A stretch of DNA of 64,000 bases, from positions 1-64,000 of the forward strand of contig NZ_BCQB01000012.1 in the NCBI RefSeq assembly GCF_001544215.1, given 5' to 3'. Positions 25,170 to 34,755 of the stretch are shown here, piece after piece. The DNA comes from Enterococcus durans NBRC 100479 = LMG 10746. Its GTDB lineage: Bacteria > Bacillota > Bacilli > Lactobacillales > Enterococcaceae. Every line of letters begins with the position of its first letter. Position 1 is the stretch's first letter. A program made the position numbers and the translations under genes. Under the pieces are notes generated by a model that saw nothing but the letters and a program-made list of their open reading frames with translations, was not told the DNA's origin and ran no database searches.

Positions 25170-26114
25170 ATGAATAACCAAATCCAGTCATCCAAAGAAA
25201 AAGTGGATCAACTGATTCTTGAATTAGAAAAAGCAATTGTTGGTAAACGTTCGACGATTCAGTTAATGGTTGTCGCTTTATTAGCAAATGGGCACGTCCT
25301 ATTTGAAGATATACCAGGTGTCGGTAAAACTTTACTTGTCAAAGCTTTATCTCAAGCAATCAAAGGTAACTTTAGTCGCATCCAGTTTACACCGGATCTC
25401 CTTCCCAGTGATATTTTGGGATTTTCAGTCTATAATTCTCAAAACCATTCCTTTGAATTTCGACCGGGACCAGTTTTTACGACAATTCTCTTAGCTGATG
25501 AGATCAATCGAACCACGCCAAGAACTCAAGCCGCACTTTTAGAAGTGATGGCGGAAAGACACGCAACGATCGACAATCATACGTATCCTTTAGATCCGCA
25601 TTTCTTTGTTTTGGCTACCCAGAATCCCATCGAATATGAAGGAACATATCCTTTACCTGAAGCCCAATTAGATCGCTTTTTATTTCGATTAGAGATTGGG
25701 TATCCTTCATTTGAAGAAGAGCTCTATCTATTGATGAATGAATATGAGCAGAATCGGCAATCCTTATCTGTTGTTTTAAGTAGTGAAGAATTGACCTCCT
25801 TAAAAGAAGAAGTGAATCAAGTCTTCGTAGACCCTGCTGTTGCTTCTTTTGCCTTACAACTCGTGACAGCAACCAGAGAACATCCTGAAATCAAATTAGG
25901 CATTAGTCCAAGAGGAAGTCGAGCATTTATTCATGCAGCGAAAGCCTATGCTCTTGTACATGGCCGGACATATGTCACGCCAAAGGACTTCCAAGTATTG
26001 GTTCCTTTCGTATTTGCTCACCGTCTGATGTTTCATGATCCTTCATTGAGCAAAACACAGATCACTGAGCTTCTCAACGATATCGTTTCTCATGTTCCCA
26101 TACCAGTGAGGTGA
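25170..26114 (+). CDS. MoxR-family AAA+ ATPase
   Basis: Cytosolic chaperone-like ATPase of 314 residues. Walker A GVGKTLL (about 50-56), Walker B LLADEINRT, sensor 1 VLATQNPIEYEGTYPLPEAQ, arginine finger LDRFLFRL and sensor 2 GISPRGSRAF are all present. MoxR ATPases work with DUF58 and von Willebrand-type proteins in folding or activating secreted or membrane complexes. It is first in a three-gene operon with a DUF58 protein 4 bases downstream and a membrane transglutaminase-like protein. The start follows GAAGGAGATGAGAGA. Confidence 0.93.
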   Translation: MNNQIQSSKEKVDQLILELEKAIVGKRSTIQLMVVALLANGHVLFEDIPGVGKTLLVKALSQAIKGNFSRIQFTPDLLPSDILGFSVYNSQNHSFEFRPGPVFTTILLADEINRTTPRTQAALLEVMAERHATIDNHTYPLDPHFFVLATQNPIEYEGTYPLPEAQLDRFLFRLEIGYPSFEEELYLLMNEYEQNRQSLSVVLSSEELTSLKEEVNQVFVDPAVASFALQLVTATREHPEIKLGISPRGSRAFIHAAKAYALVHGRTYVTPKDFQVLVPFVFAHRLMFHDPSLSKTQITELLNDIVSHVPIPVR

Positions 26115-26118
26115 GCAA

Positions 26119-27198
26119 ATGACAAAACTATTCAATTACCTGACTAACTCCTTGTTGCTCGGTATCTATTTTTTATTTGTGGGGTTTGCTATTCTTTTCA
26201 ATAATTCATTGGGTTGGTTCCTTGCAACTTTTACCACACTTTATTTGTTATGGAGTTTTCTTTCATTAGGTTCACTTTTACGAAAAATAGCAGTCTCTAG
26301 TTCTGTTCCAGACTTCATCAACCGTGAAAAAGCAACTGTCACAACTGTTTATTTTTCGAAAGCACGAGCCTTTTCTATTCCCTTACCTCGTTTGACTATT
26401 CGCTTTTCTGAGAACTTCTCTCCCCAACAGGAAACGATTTTTGTCCTATCAAAAAAGAAGCAAGGCGTGCAAACGACCATCAATTTGCCAAGTCGGGGAA
26501 CTTTAAAAACAGCCCCGATCGAACTGATCGCTTATGATCCTTTAGGGTTGTTTCGTAAAAGTATCAAACTGGAGATTCCTTTCAATACCACCGTTCTTCC
26601 CCGGTTTTGTGAAGAAGAAGCCAACCAACTATTTGAACAGTTGATCCACGATCAAAGGCAATTCCCCCAAAAAGGTGGAGAGGAATTGAAAGAGTATCGA
26701 CCTTACCGCTATGGTGACCCAGTGAATCGGATCAATTGGAAATTATCGGCACATAGTCAAGAATGGCTTTATCGTGAAACAGAAGAAAAACAGCCAATGA
26801 GCGAGATCAGCCTATGTTTTTGGGGAGTACATGACCCATTTTTCGAAGAAACATTGGATATCTATTATTCTTTTTACCAATTAGTTAAAGATAAAAATCC
26901 GGAAATGATCGTTTTAGGAAAGGATCATTTTAGCCAGAATGAACCAACCAATCAATTATTTGCCAAATTACAGCCATTTCCTGTGACTGATGAAAAAAAG
27001 GCAACCGCCTATTTAAAAGATGCTCATAGCCCGCACCTTATCATTTTTACGCCTAGACTTTCCGACGCACTCCAAGCATTTAGTGAGGCAAACCCTAAAA
27101 ATACCACTGTCGTTTTTATTTATTTCGAAAGCAATCACTTAGTCATTCAACATAAACAAGCTCGTCTAGCTGTCAAGGGAGGTACGAAAGATGACTGA
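26119..27198 (+). CDS. DUF58 domain membrane protein
   Basis: A 359-residue protein with two N-terminal membrane helices (about 10-50), then an extracytoplasmic/beta region and the DUF58 block YRPYRYGDPVNRINWKLSAH (about 194-213), the family signature GDxxRxIxWK. It overlaps the next gene by 8 bases and follows moxR by 4, so the three form one translational unit. The partners suggest a role in a cell-envelope process, but no substrate is known. Confidence 0.88.
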   Translation: MTKLFNYLTNSLLLGIYFLFVGFAILFNNSLGWFLATFTTLYLLWSFLSLGSLLRKIAVSSSVPDFINREKATVTTVYFSKARAFSIPLPRLTIRFSENFSPQQETIFVLSKKKQGVQTTINLPSRGTLKTAPIELIAYDPLGLFRKSIKLEIPFNTTVLPRFCEEEANQLFEQLIHDQRQFPQKGGEELKEYRPYRYGDPVNRINWKLSAHSQEWLYRETEEKQPMSEISLCFWGVHDPFFEETLDIYYSFYQLVKDKNPEMIVLGKDHFSQNEPTNQLFAKLQPFPVTDEKKATAYLKDAHSPHLIIFTPRLSDALQAFSEANPKNTTVVFIYFESNHLVIQHKQARLAVKGGTKDD

Positions 27199-29317
27199 TA
27201 AAAAAATACTATGGCTTCGTGGGATATATTGTTTTTTTATACTTAGTGTCCCAGTACTTGTTTTTCTATCTGCGAATCAGTTGCCAGAGTATTTGACCCT
27301 TGTTTTGATCATTGGCTTGATTGCTGCCGTCACTGCTGGTTTACGTTCAAAACTACTGCGACTACCTTTTTATATTATTTTGGCTATTGGTGCACTTGTT
27401 CGTTATTTTCCTGAAACACCATTTTCTTTCCGTTGGTTCTCACAGTTTTACGCACAGATTTCGTTAGAGCTCGGGCAATTGTTTCAGGGAGAATTGAACT
27501 ATTTTCCTGCAAAAACTGCTTTTTGTCTGATTTTATGCGTGATCTATCTCGCCTGTCTGCTAGTGATCGATTATGACCTATGGCCGATTCCTTTTATACT
27601 TATAACTGTATACTTTATGCTGTTGACTATTTTTAGGGATTTCGATCTATTTGAAGAAATGATTTTTGTCGTGGCTGTCTTATGTATCTATTTGATTTTC
27701 AGACAACTGTTAGTTACCCTTCCTAGCAATAAAAAAGGCCAATTTCTATTACTTACAAATTCAACTTTACTTGTCCTTTTAGTTATCAGTGCGACACTTC
27801 CTTCCTATTTACCGACATTCAATCAGGCGTTAGAAGAAAAAAGTGAACCAATCAGGGACTATCTCAACCAAGAAGGGCTCTATGACAAAATCAACAACTA
27901 TCAAGCTACTGGTACCGCTAAAACTGGATTCAGTGAAAATGATGAGCAACTTGGTGGCCCTCTATATGATAACAACGATGCCGTTTTTACTGTTGTACAA
28001 CCTGAAAGCAACTACTGGAAAGTGGAAAACAAGACTGATTATACTGGTAAAGGATGGAATGAAGATCCAAATGCTCCTCTTACTCCAGTGGAAAATATAC
28101 CTTATGGACTTCAAGAATATCAGAAAGCTGACGCAACACCACAAACTGCCCAGCTATCTTTGAAAAGTCAAGCCTACATTCCTTATCCTTATGGGAATAT
28201 CCAATTGACTACTCTGCCTGATCAAAACGAGATGCCCGTCTATTTTTTGCAGCAATCGAACCGTTTCATTTTAACTGGAGCCAAAAAAGATACTACGGTT
28301 ACCATGGCTGTCAATAAAATTTCCACTTCGCCTGATAACCTACAAGCTATTCAGATCTCAGCCAATGATAAAAAGCGACATGAAAGTTTTCTGCAGTTGC
28401 CCTCTTCACTCCCTGAAAGAGTCAAAAATCTAGCAAATGAACTCACAGATGGACTTGCTACTCCTATTGAAAAAGTAAAAGCAATTGAAGATCACCTAAA
28501 ATCGTTAGGGAACTATCGGTATTCAAAGATCGATGCACAACATACCCCAGAAAATCGTGACTATGTGGACTATTTTTTATTTGATACGAAAGTAGGTTAT
28601 TGTGACAACTTTTCTACTGCTATGGTGGTTCTCCTTAGAGCAGCTGGGCTTCCTGCTCGTTGGGCCAAAGGATTTACAGGAGGCTATCAAACGGGTACAA
28701 AAGATGATAACAAAATATATACGATTTTAAACAGCAATGCACATTCTTGGCCGGAAGTTTATTTCCCTGGCTTTGGTTGGCTCCCTTTTGAACCTACTCC
28801 TGCTTTTTCAAATCCAGCAACTGCTGAACAGGAAGTTCCAGAAACATCCAGTGCGCCGCTTGCTTCAGATGTAGCAGAACAAAGCAGTGAACCTGAAGAT
28901 ACGCAACGTTCCTCTTCAGAAACAACAACCACTACTGAGAATGGTACAACTGACACATTGAAAAAAAATAATAGATTTCTGTTCTTTGCGCTATTTTCTG
29001 TTTTAGTGCTTGTTGTTCTCGGGCTCTATCGCAAAAAATTATATTGGTTCATTTATGTTCTCTGTCTTCACTTATTTATCGTCAACGAACGGCAAGCCTA
29101 TCGTTTTCTGCTGTGGGGATGTGAGCGCCTGCTACCTAGAGCACCAGAAGAAGATCTCGTATCATACAGTATGCGCTTTGAAGCGAACTATCCACTGGAT
29201 GATCGTTTCATCAAATTAACGACACATTATGAAGCATTCCTCTATGGCAGTCATGCTACCCCATTTGATAAAACAATGTATCACGCTGTTGCGGATGCGA
29301 TCAGAAAACAGATATAA
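27191..29317 (+). CDS. Membrane-anchored transglutaminase-like protein
   Basis: A 708-residue membrane protein: about six N-terminal membrane helices (1-205), an extracellular region with a transglutaminase core, then a Ser/Thr/Glu-rich linker, another membrane helix (about 595-615) and a cytosolic tail. The catalytic cysteine lies in VGYCDNFSTAMVVLLRAAGL, the histidine in NAHSWPEVYF and the aspartate-equivalent region follows in GFGWLPFEPTPAF. Proteins of this architecture accompany MoxR and DUF58 and are thought to be cysteine proteases or cross-linkers acting on the cell surface. The role is inferred from operon context. Confidence 0.88.
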   Translation: MTDKKILWLRGIYCFFILSVPVLVFLSANQLPEYLTLVLIIGLIAAVTAGLRSKLLRLPFYIILAIGALVRYFPETPFSFRWFSQFYAQISLELGQLFQGELNYFPAKTAFCLILCVIYLACLLVIDYDLWPIPFILITVYFMLLTIFRDFDLFEEMIFVVAVLCIYLIFRQLLVTLPSNKKGQFLLLTNSTLLVLLVISATLPSYLPTFNQALEEKSEPIRDYLNQEGLYDKINNYQATGTAKTGFSENDEQLGGPLYDNNDAVFTVVQPESNYWKVENKTDYTGKGWNEDPNAPLTPVENIPYGLQEYQKADATPQTAQLSLKSQAYIPYPYGNIQLTTLPDQNEMPVYFLQQSNRFILTGAKKDTTVTMAVNKISTSPDNLQAIQISANDKKRHESFLQLPSSLPERVKNLANELTDGLATPIEKVKAIEDHLKSLGNYRYSKIDAQHTPENRDYVDYFLFDTKVGYCDNFSTAMVVLLRAAGLPARWAKGFTGGYQTGTKDDNKIYTILNSNAHSWPEVYFPGFGWLPFEPTPAFSNPATAEQEVPETSSAPLASDVAEQSSEPEDTQRSSSETTTTTENGTTDTLKKNNRFLFFALFSVLVLVVLGLYRKKLYWFIYVLCLHLFIVNERQAYRFLLWGCERLLPRAPEEDLVSYSMRFEANYPLDDRFIKLTTHYEAFLYGSHATPFDKTMYHAVADAIRKQI

Positions 29318-29330
29318 CTAAATCATGAAA

Positions 29331-29413
29331 AAAAGACAATTCCTATTCTAGCTAAAAGAAACCATCTCTGCGTAAAGTCCATTTGATTTCTGCTATTTTA
29401 AGAATTGTCTTTT
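29331..29413. terminator. Bidirectional terminator, transglutaminase operon / copB
   Basis: AAAAGACAATTC (29331-29342) and GAATTGTCTTTT (29402-29413) pair exactly around a 59-base loop, between two convergent genes. A and T runs on either side would serve both directions. Confidence 0.75.
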
Positions 29414-29435
29414 TTGATTTTCTTTCAGTTTTTTA

Positions 29436-31706
29436 CTATTTCAGCGTTAGTGCGTTCAAAGCAACAACTACTGTACTTAGTGACATCAATACTGCACCCA
29501 CTGCGGGACTTAAAATAATTCCGATTGGGGCTAAGATTCCCGCCGCTAAAGGAATAGCAACAATGTTGTAACCGGCACCCCACCAAAGATTCTGGATCAT
29601 TTTTCTTCTTGTTTGTTTTGCCAATTCCAAGAAATGTAAAATATCTTTAGGGTCACTGTTTGTCAACACAACATCTGCCGAATCAATCGCGATATCCGTC
29701 CCAGCACCAATTGCCATTCCGATCGTGGCACGTGCCAAGCTAGGAGCATCATTGATCCCATCACCAACCATGATCACTTTTTTGCCTTTATCAAGATATT
29801 GTTGCACGATTGCTTCTTTGTCATCAGGTAACAATCCACCATAATAATTCTCAATACCCAAATATTCTGCTACTGCCTGTGCGGCTTTTTGATTGTCGCC
29901 AGTCAACATGACAGGCGTGATATTCTTTTCTTTAAGGGCTTGGATAAATTGTTTTGCTTCTGGTTTTATCACATCACCTAGAGCAATGATTGCCGCCAGT
30001 TGTTCTCCAATAATCAAATAACTTATTGTATTTCCTTGTTCTTCATAAGGTTTTACTCGGCTTGCATCAACTGATAACCCCAAGCGCTTCACTTCTTTTT
30101 CATTGACGATCTTCACTTTTTGGTCTTCAACATCTGCTTCTAGACCAACACCGCTTAGATTTTTTTGGTTCAACGCTTCATATGGGGCAATATCCTTTTC
30201 TTTTAGATAGTTCATGATACCAATCGCTAACGGATGATTGGCTGCGGATTCCAAAGCACCAATGTATTTCAGCAATTCTTCTTTTGTATAGTTGTCAGTT
30301 AACACTTCGAGACCTGTCACTGTAAATTTGCCTTGAGTCAATGTCCCTGTTTTATCCAGCATGATGACATCTAAGTCATTGGCTTGTTCCAATGCATTGC
30401 GATTTTTTAAAAGCAAGCCATTTTTGGCTGCAATCGAGGTAGAACGAGCGACTACTAAAGGTATCGCTAATCCTAACGCATGTGGACAAGCAATAATGAA
30501 CACCGTAACCATTCGTTCTAGCGCATCTGGTAAATTCTCTAAGAATAACCAAGCAATAAAAGCCAAGATACCGGCGACTAATGCAACATAAAAGAGCCAT
30601 TTGGCTACTTTATCTGATAATGATTCTAGCTTAGATTTTTCACCTTGGGCTTTTCGTACCATGTCCATGACTTTCGCTAAATAACCATTTTCGCCAGTTC
30701 CTGTTACAGTGATTTCAATCGTACCATCACCATTGATCGATCCACCAATAACTTGGTCGTCTACGCTTTTCTTCACGCCTCTAGATTCACCAGTAACCGC
30801 AGATTCGTCCACGATCGTTTCACCTTTTACGATCGTACCATCTGTTGGCATCTTATCTCCGGCACGAACGATCAGATGATCCCCCTCTTTTACTTCTTTA
30901 AGAGAGACAGTTTCTTCTGTACCGTCTTTTTTCAGACGTTTAACAGACTCAGGAAGTAATTCAGCTAATTTCTGCAATGCATTACTAGCATTTGAAACAG
31001 CGTTCATTTCGATCCAATGCCCCAACAGCATGATGACGATCAATGTGGCTAATTCCCAGAAGAAGTCCATTACATGTGCTTGCGGATTGATCAAATTTGC
31101 GACAAATGAATAGACACTATATACATATGCAACAGTAATCCCCATAGCAATCAAGGTCATCATTGCAGGACTTTTTTGTTGGAGTTCCATTTTCGCTCCA
31201 CTTAAAAATGGTTGTCCGCCGTATATAAAAAGGATTGTCGCAAGAACTAGAACTACCCATTCAGACCCAGGAAATGTAATTTGGAAAGGAAATTCCATTC
31301 CCATCATCGGTGAAAAGAGAATGATCGGAATAGCTAAAATAAGCGATAACCAAAATTTTTGTTTGAAATTCCCCATGTGCATGGAATGGTCCATTCCGCC
31401 CATACTTCCATGATCCATGTGATCGTGGTTCATATTTCCATGGTCCATTTGTCCATGGTTCATATTTTTATGGTTCATGTGTTCATGGTCCATACCTTCA
31501 TGATTCATGTGTTCATGCTTCATACCTTCATGATTCATGTGTTCATGCTTCATACCTTCATGATTCATGTGTTCATGTCCCATTTGTCCATGATCCATTT
31601 CTTCATTATCCATACCTTCATGGTTCATGTGGCCATGATCCATTTCTCTATGCTCATGTTGTTCATTAGAAACCTGTTTTTCTGGATGTGTTGTTTTTTC
31701 TTTCAT
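29436..31706 (-). CDS. copB: Copper-exporting P-type ATPase CopB
   Basis: P1B-type ATPase of 756 residues that pumps copper (and silver) out of the cell. The N-terminus (about residues 17-110) is a Met/His-rich metal-binding tail of repeated MNHEGM/MKHEHM/MDHG units instead of an HMA domain. The transport motif is the CPH type (IACPHALGLAIP), with phosphorylation site LDKTGTLTQG and hinge VGDGINDAPSL. It closely resembles E. hirae CopB after the variable tail. It is the last gene of copY-copZ-copA-copB, 7 bases after copA, and is induced through CopY. Confidence 0.97.
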   Translation of the reverse strand: MKEKTTHPEKQVSNEQHEHREMDHGHMNHEGMDNEEMDHGQMGHEHMNHEGMKHEHMNHEGMKHEHMNHEGMDHEHMNHKNMNHGQMDHGNMNHDHMDHGSMGGMDHSMHMGNFKQKFWLSLILAIPIILFSPMMGMEFPFQITFPGSEWVVLVLATILFIYGGQPFLSGAKMELQQKSPAMMTLIAMGITVAYVYSVYSFVANLINPQAHVMDFFWELATLIVIMLLGHWIEMNAVSNASNALQKLAELLPESVKRLKKDGTEETVSLKEVKEGDHLIVRAGDKMPTDGTIVKGETIVDESAVTGESRGVKKSVDDQVIGGSINGDGTIEITVTGTGENGYLAKVMDMVRKAQGEKSKLESLSDKVAKWLFYVALVAGILAFIAWLFLENLPDALERMVTVFIIACPHALGLAIPLVVARSTSIAAKNGLLLKNRNALEQANDLDVIMLDKTGTLTQGKFTVTGLEVLTDNYTKEELLKYIGALESAANHPLAIGIMNYLKEKDIAPYEALNQKNLSGVGLEADVEDQKVKIVNEKEVKRLGLSVDASRVKPYEEQGNTISYLIIGEQLAAIIALGDVIKPEAKQFIQALKEKNITPVMLTGDNQKAAQAVAEYLGIENYYGGLLPDDKEAIVQQYLDKGKKVIMVGDGINDAPSLARATIGMAIGAGTDIAIDSADVVLTNSDPKDILHFLELAKQTRRKMIQNLWWGAGYNIVAIPLAAGILAPIGIILSPAVGAVLMSLSTVVVALNALTLK
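31376..31660 (-). repeat. Met/His-rich tandem coding repeats in copB
   Basis: Roughly 15-base units reading as ATGAACCATGAAGGT-like on the minus strand encode repeated HMNHEGM, MKHEHM, MDHEHM and MDHG motifs. The central units (31500-31570) are near-identical over 45 bases, so copy number could change by slippage, altering the length of the metal-binding tail. Confidence 0.85.
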
Positions 31707-31713
31707 CTTTACC

Positions 31714-33909
31714 CTATCCTTTCTTCGAATGTGTCATCCTCCGATTCAAACTTAGGGAGTTTAGCAAAACACTTACAGAACTAAAGGCCATGGCGCCACC
31801 TGCAATGATAGGATTCAAAAAGCCGAGTGCGGCAAATGGAATGCCGATCGTATTATAAATAAATGCCCAAAATAGATTTTGCTTGATCTTCTTCAAAGTG
31901 GCTGTCGAAAGAGCAATCATCTGGCTGATCGAAGTCAAATGACTATTCATCAAAGTGACATCCGCAGCTTCCATTGCGATGTCCGTCCCACTTCCCATAG
32001 CGATCCCCACATCTGCAAGAGCTAACGCTGGCGCATCGTTGATCCCATCACCGACCATTCCAACTTTTTCTCCTTTTTTCTGAAGGCTCTCAACGTAGTT
32101 CGCTTTGTCTTCCGGTAACACTTCTGCGAAAATATGTGCTGGATCGATTCCAACTTGTTTACCGATTGCTTGAGCTGCAAGTTGATTGTCTCCTGTCACC
32201 ATGTAAACTGCGACACCATTGTTCTGTAACTGTGCGATTGCCTGTTTGGCGTCATCTTTGATTTGATCCGATACAGCGATCAAACCAAGGACTTTTTTGT
32301 CATTTGCCAAGAACATGACTGTTTTCCCCTGTCCTTCTAATTCTAACGCTTGTTCTTGAAATTCATCAAATGAAAGGGTCATTTCTTCCAACCGCTTTCT
32401 GGTACCGGCAAAATAAAACTGTCCATTGATTTTCCCACTGATGCCAGCTCCTGGATGGGCAGTGAAATCTGTGATTGGCTCAGCGATCATCCCTTGAGTT
32501 TCTCCGTAAGCGACGATTGCTTTACCTAAAGGATGTTCAGAAGCATATTCTAATGAATAAAAGAGCGAAGCTACTTCTTCGTTTCCCAAAACATCTGTCA
32601 CTTCTGGCGTACCGCGAGTGATCGTGCCTGTTTTATCTAAGATGATACTGCTCAAATGTGCCGCTGCTTCTAATGCTCCGCCGCCTTTGATCAAAATCCC
32701 ATTGCGGGCGCCGACTCCTGTACCTACCATGATCGCTGTAGGTGTAGCTAGACCAAGCGCACAAGGACAGGCGATCACTAGAACTGAGACACTATGGATC
32801 ACGGCAAGTTGCCAGTCATTGGTCATAAATCCAGTAATCAGTAACGTTAACACTGCAAGCACTAAAACAATCGGTACGAATATCCCTGAGATCCTATCAG
32901 CGATCTTTTGGATGGGTGCTTTGCTTCCTTGAGCATCTTCGACCATTTGAATGATCTGTGCCAAAACTGTTTGCTTCCCAATTTGAGAAACTTCCATTTG
33001 GATCAAACCATTTGTATTGATCGTCCCTCCAAAGATAGAGTCATTTTCCTTTTTCTCCACTGGAACACTTTCGCCTGTCAGCATACTTTCATCGATGGCA
33101 CTAGTCCCTGAAATAATCTTTCCATCTGTCGGTATCTGTTCCCCTGGACGGATCACTAGGATATCTGATAGATTGACTTCATCAATTGAGATTGTTTGTT
33201 CCTGTCCATCTCTTAACACTTGAGCCGTCTTTGTCTGTAACGACATCAACTGTTTGATTGCGTCACCTGTTTTGCTTTTCGCTGTATGTTCTAAATATTT
33301 ACCTAACAATATCAACGTAATGATCATACTGCTGCTTTCAAAATATAAATCGGTGGAATGACTTGGAAAAAAGCCATTGTAGACACTTAAAGCAAAAGCC
33401 GCAGTCGTTCCGATCGCGACTAAGACATCCATATTTGGTGCCTTTGTTTTCAATGCATGATAGGCACCTTTATAAAAACGCCATCCCACATAAAATTGGA
33501 CTGGAATAGCTAAGATAAGTTGAACGATCGGCCGATGAAAAAAGTGGACGATCTCACTATTGTTCCCTAACATCATCGCGATCATTGCCAACATTAGCGG
33601 CAACGTCAATACTGCACTGAAAATCAGGTCAAATTTCATTTTCTTGCGATAAGCCGTTTTTTCTTCCGCAATCTTTTGTTTATGTGCATCATCGTACAAG
33701 ATTGCTCCATACCCGATATTTTCAACACTGCGAATCAGTTTTTCTGTTGACGTTTCTTTATAGGTCACACTAGCTTTTTCAGTAGCTAAATTAACAGTTG
33801 CAGATACAACACCCGGTTGCTCTTTCAATTCTTTCTCGATTCGAGCAGAGCAATTCGCACAGGTCATCCCTGTGATAACAAATGTATCCATTTTTGTTTG
33901 GGCATCCAT
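31714..33909 (-). CDS. copA: Copper-transporting P-type ATPase CopA
   Basis: P1B-type ATPase of 731 residues, by homology with E. hirae CopA. One N-terminal HMA domain with GMTCANCSARIEKEL (about 13-27), eight membrane segments, transport motif IACPCALGLATP, phosphorylation site LDKTGTITRG and hinge VGDGINDAPALALAD. In E. hirae CopA was first assigned to uptake, but the family is generally Cu+ export, so export is likely. The start is the ATG at 33909, which shares its A with the copZ stop (TGATG) after GAGGTG, so the two are tightly coupled. Confidence 0.97.
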   Translation of the reverse strand: MDAQTKMDTFVITGMTCANCSARIEKELKEQPGVVSATVNLATEKASVTYKETSTEKLIRSVENIGYGAILYDDAHKQKIAEEKTAYRKKMKFDLIFSAVLTLPLMLAMIAMMLGNNSEIVHFFHRPIVQLILAIPVQFYVGWRFYKGAYHALKTKAPNMDVLVAIGTTAAFALSVYNGFFPSHSTDLYFESSSMIITLILLGKYLEHTAKSKTGDAIKQLMSLQTKTAQVLRDGQEQTISIDEVNLSDILVIRPGEQIPTDGKIISGTSAIDESMLTGESVPVEKKENDSIFGGTINTNGLIQMEVSQIGKQTVLAQIIQMVEDAQGSKAPIQKIADRISGIFVPIVLVLAVLTLLITGFMTNDWQLAVIHSVSVLVIACPCALGLATPTAIMVGTGVGARNGILIKGGGALEAAAHLSSIILDKTGTITRGTPEVTDVLGNEEVASLFYSLEYASEHPLGKAIVAYGETQGMIAEPITDFTAHPGAGISGKINGQFYFAGTRKRLEEMTLSFDEFQEQALELEGQGKTVMFLANDKKVLGLIAVSDQIKDDAKQAIAQLQNNGVAVYMVTGDNQLAAQAIGKQVGIDPAHIFAEVLPEDKANYVESLQKKGEKVGMVGDGINDAPALALADVGIAMGSGTDIAMEAADVTLMNSHLTSISQMIALSTATLKKIKQNLFWAFIYNTIGIPFAALGFLNPIIAGGAMAFSSVSVLLNSLSLNRRMTHSKKG

Positions 33910-34118
33910 CAAATCACCTCAGATTGATAGCCTAATGCATTGATCGTCTGGCAGATTTTTTCCGGTTGGATTTTTTCTTCATCATATTTCACGATCCCAT
34001 TTTCTTTTTTTAGATTGACTTTTATCTTTTTTACGCCATCAAGTGAATGAACGGCTTCTTCCACACGTTCGACACAATGGTTACAACTCATTCCTTTAAT
34101 TGAAAATTCTTGTTTCAT
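33909..34118 (-). CDS. copZ: Copper chaperone CopZ
   Basis: Single HMA-domain copper chaperone of 69 residues with GMSCNHCVERVEEAVHSLDG, the Cu+-binding MxCxxC loop near the N-terminus. CopZ carries copper to the CopY repressor, displacing its zinc so that it leaves DNA. It begins MKQEFSIKGM, like E. hirae CopZ. An extra ATG codon directly upstream (34121) could also be used; both follow AGGAGGAATAA. It overlaps copA by one base. Confidence 0.97.
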   Translation of the reverse strand: MKQEFSIKGMSCNHCVERVEEAVHSLDGVKKIKVNLKKENGIVKYDEEKIQPEKICQTINALGYQSEVI

Positions 34119-34131
34119 CATTTATTCCTCC

Positions 34132-34572
34132 TTATTGATGTTCCTTACAATGGCATTGGCCAGGGATACAGTTGCATGCAACGGATGCGACTGGCTGTTT
34201 TTTATTTAATTGGTCTAAGATCATCTCGATATCTTCTTGCGTCAAGGTTGCTTCTTCCACTAAGTCAGCAATCGTTGCCCCGATCCTTTTTGCACAGATA
34301 TGGGAAAAAAGATTCTCAGTTGCACTGCGAACCGTTTCCGTCTCCGAAACGGCAGGATGATAAATAAATTTTTTCCCCTCTTGTTCTGTCCAGACCGCTT
34401 CTTTTTTCACCAGACGTCCCAACAAAGTTTTTACTGTGGCTGCTTTCCATTCCATGGATTCTGCGAGTATCTGCGTGATTTCTTGTGCTGTCGATTGACC
34501 AAGGGTCCAGATGACTCGCATGATCTCCCACTCAGAGTCACTGATCTTGATTGGGGAAGTTACTTCTTTCAT
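34132..34572 (-). CDS. copY: Copper-responsive repressor CopY
   Basis: BlaI/MecI-type winged-helix repressor of 146 residues. DNA-binding part: [20 protein letters not shown] with [16 protein letters not shown]. The C-terminus has the metal motif [10 protein letters not shown] (CxCxxxxCxC), which holds Zn2+ in the DNA-bound form and two Cu+ when released. It is first in the cop operon and overlaps no neighbour; two cop boxes lie directly upstream. Copper binding via CopZ relieves repression. Confidence 0.97.
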   Translation of the reverse strand: MKEVTSPIKISDSEWEIMRVIWTLGQSTAQEITQILAESMEWKAATVKTLLGRLVKKEAVWTEQEGKKFIYHPAVSETETVRSATENLFSHICAKRIGATIADLVEEATLTQEDIEMILDQLNKKQPVASVACNCIPGQCHCKEHQ

Positions 34573-34594
34573 CTCATCACTCTTCCTTTATGTT

Positions 34595-34637
34595 TACAGA
34601 TGTAAACTTAAGTACAAATATAGATTACAACCGTAAA
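34595..34637 (-). promoter_or_regulatory. cop operator-promoter with two cop boxes
   Basis: The box TACAGATGTA (34595-34604) fits the CopY consensus TACAnnTGTA exactly. A second, TACAACCGTA (34626-34635), has one mismatch. Between and over them, minus-strand TTTACG (34632-34637) and TACTTA (34609-34614) are 17 bases apart, a plausible promoter that CopY would occlude. Confidence 0.85.
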
Positions 34638-34755
34638 CGTAAAATGTCAAATGGTTTCTCCTATTATTTGCTCAATTTCTTTAAAAATACTGTTTGCTCC
34701 CGTTTGTTGTGCAAAATAATCAATTTTTTGCTTGCACCTAGTTGATCAATACGAT

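Noticed and set aside
31376-31660. Regular repeats resembling a CRISPR array
   Set aside because: The units are contiguous coding repeats with no unique spacers, and no cas genes are near.
31359-31784. Long plus-strand frame across the copB repeats
   Set aside because: It is the antisense of the Met/His repeats (His/Met/Ile/Val periodic translation) and has no ribosome binding site; the minus-strand CopB is certain.
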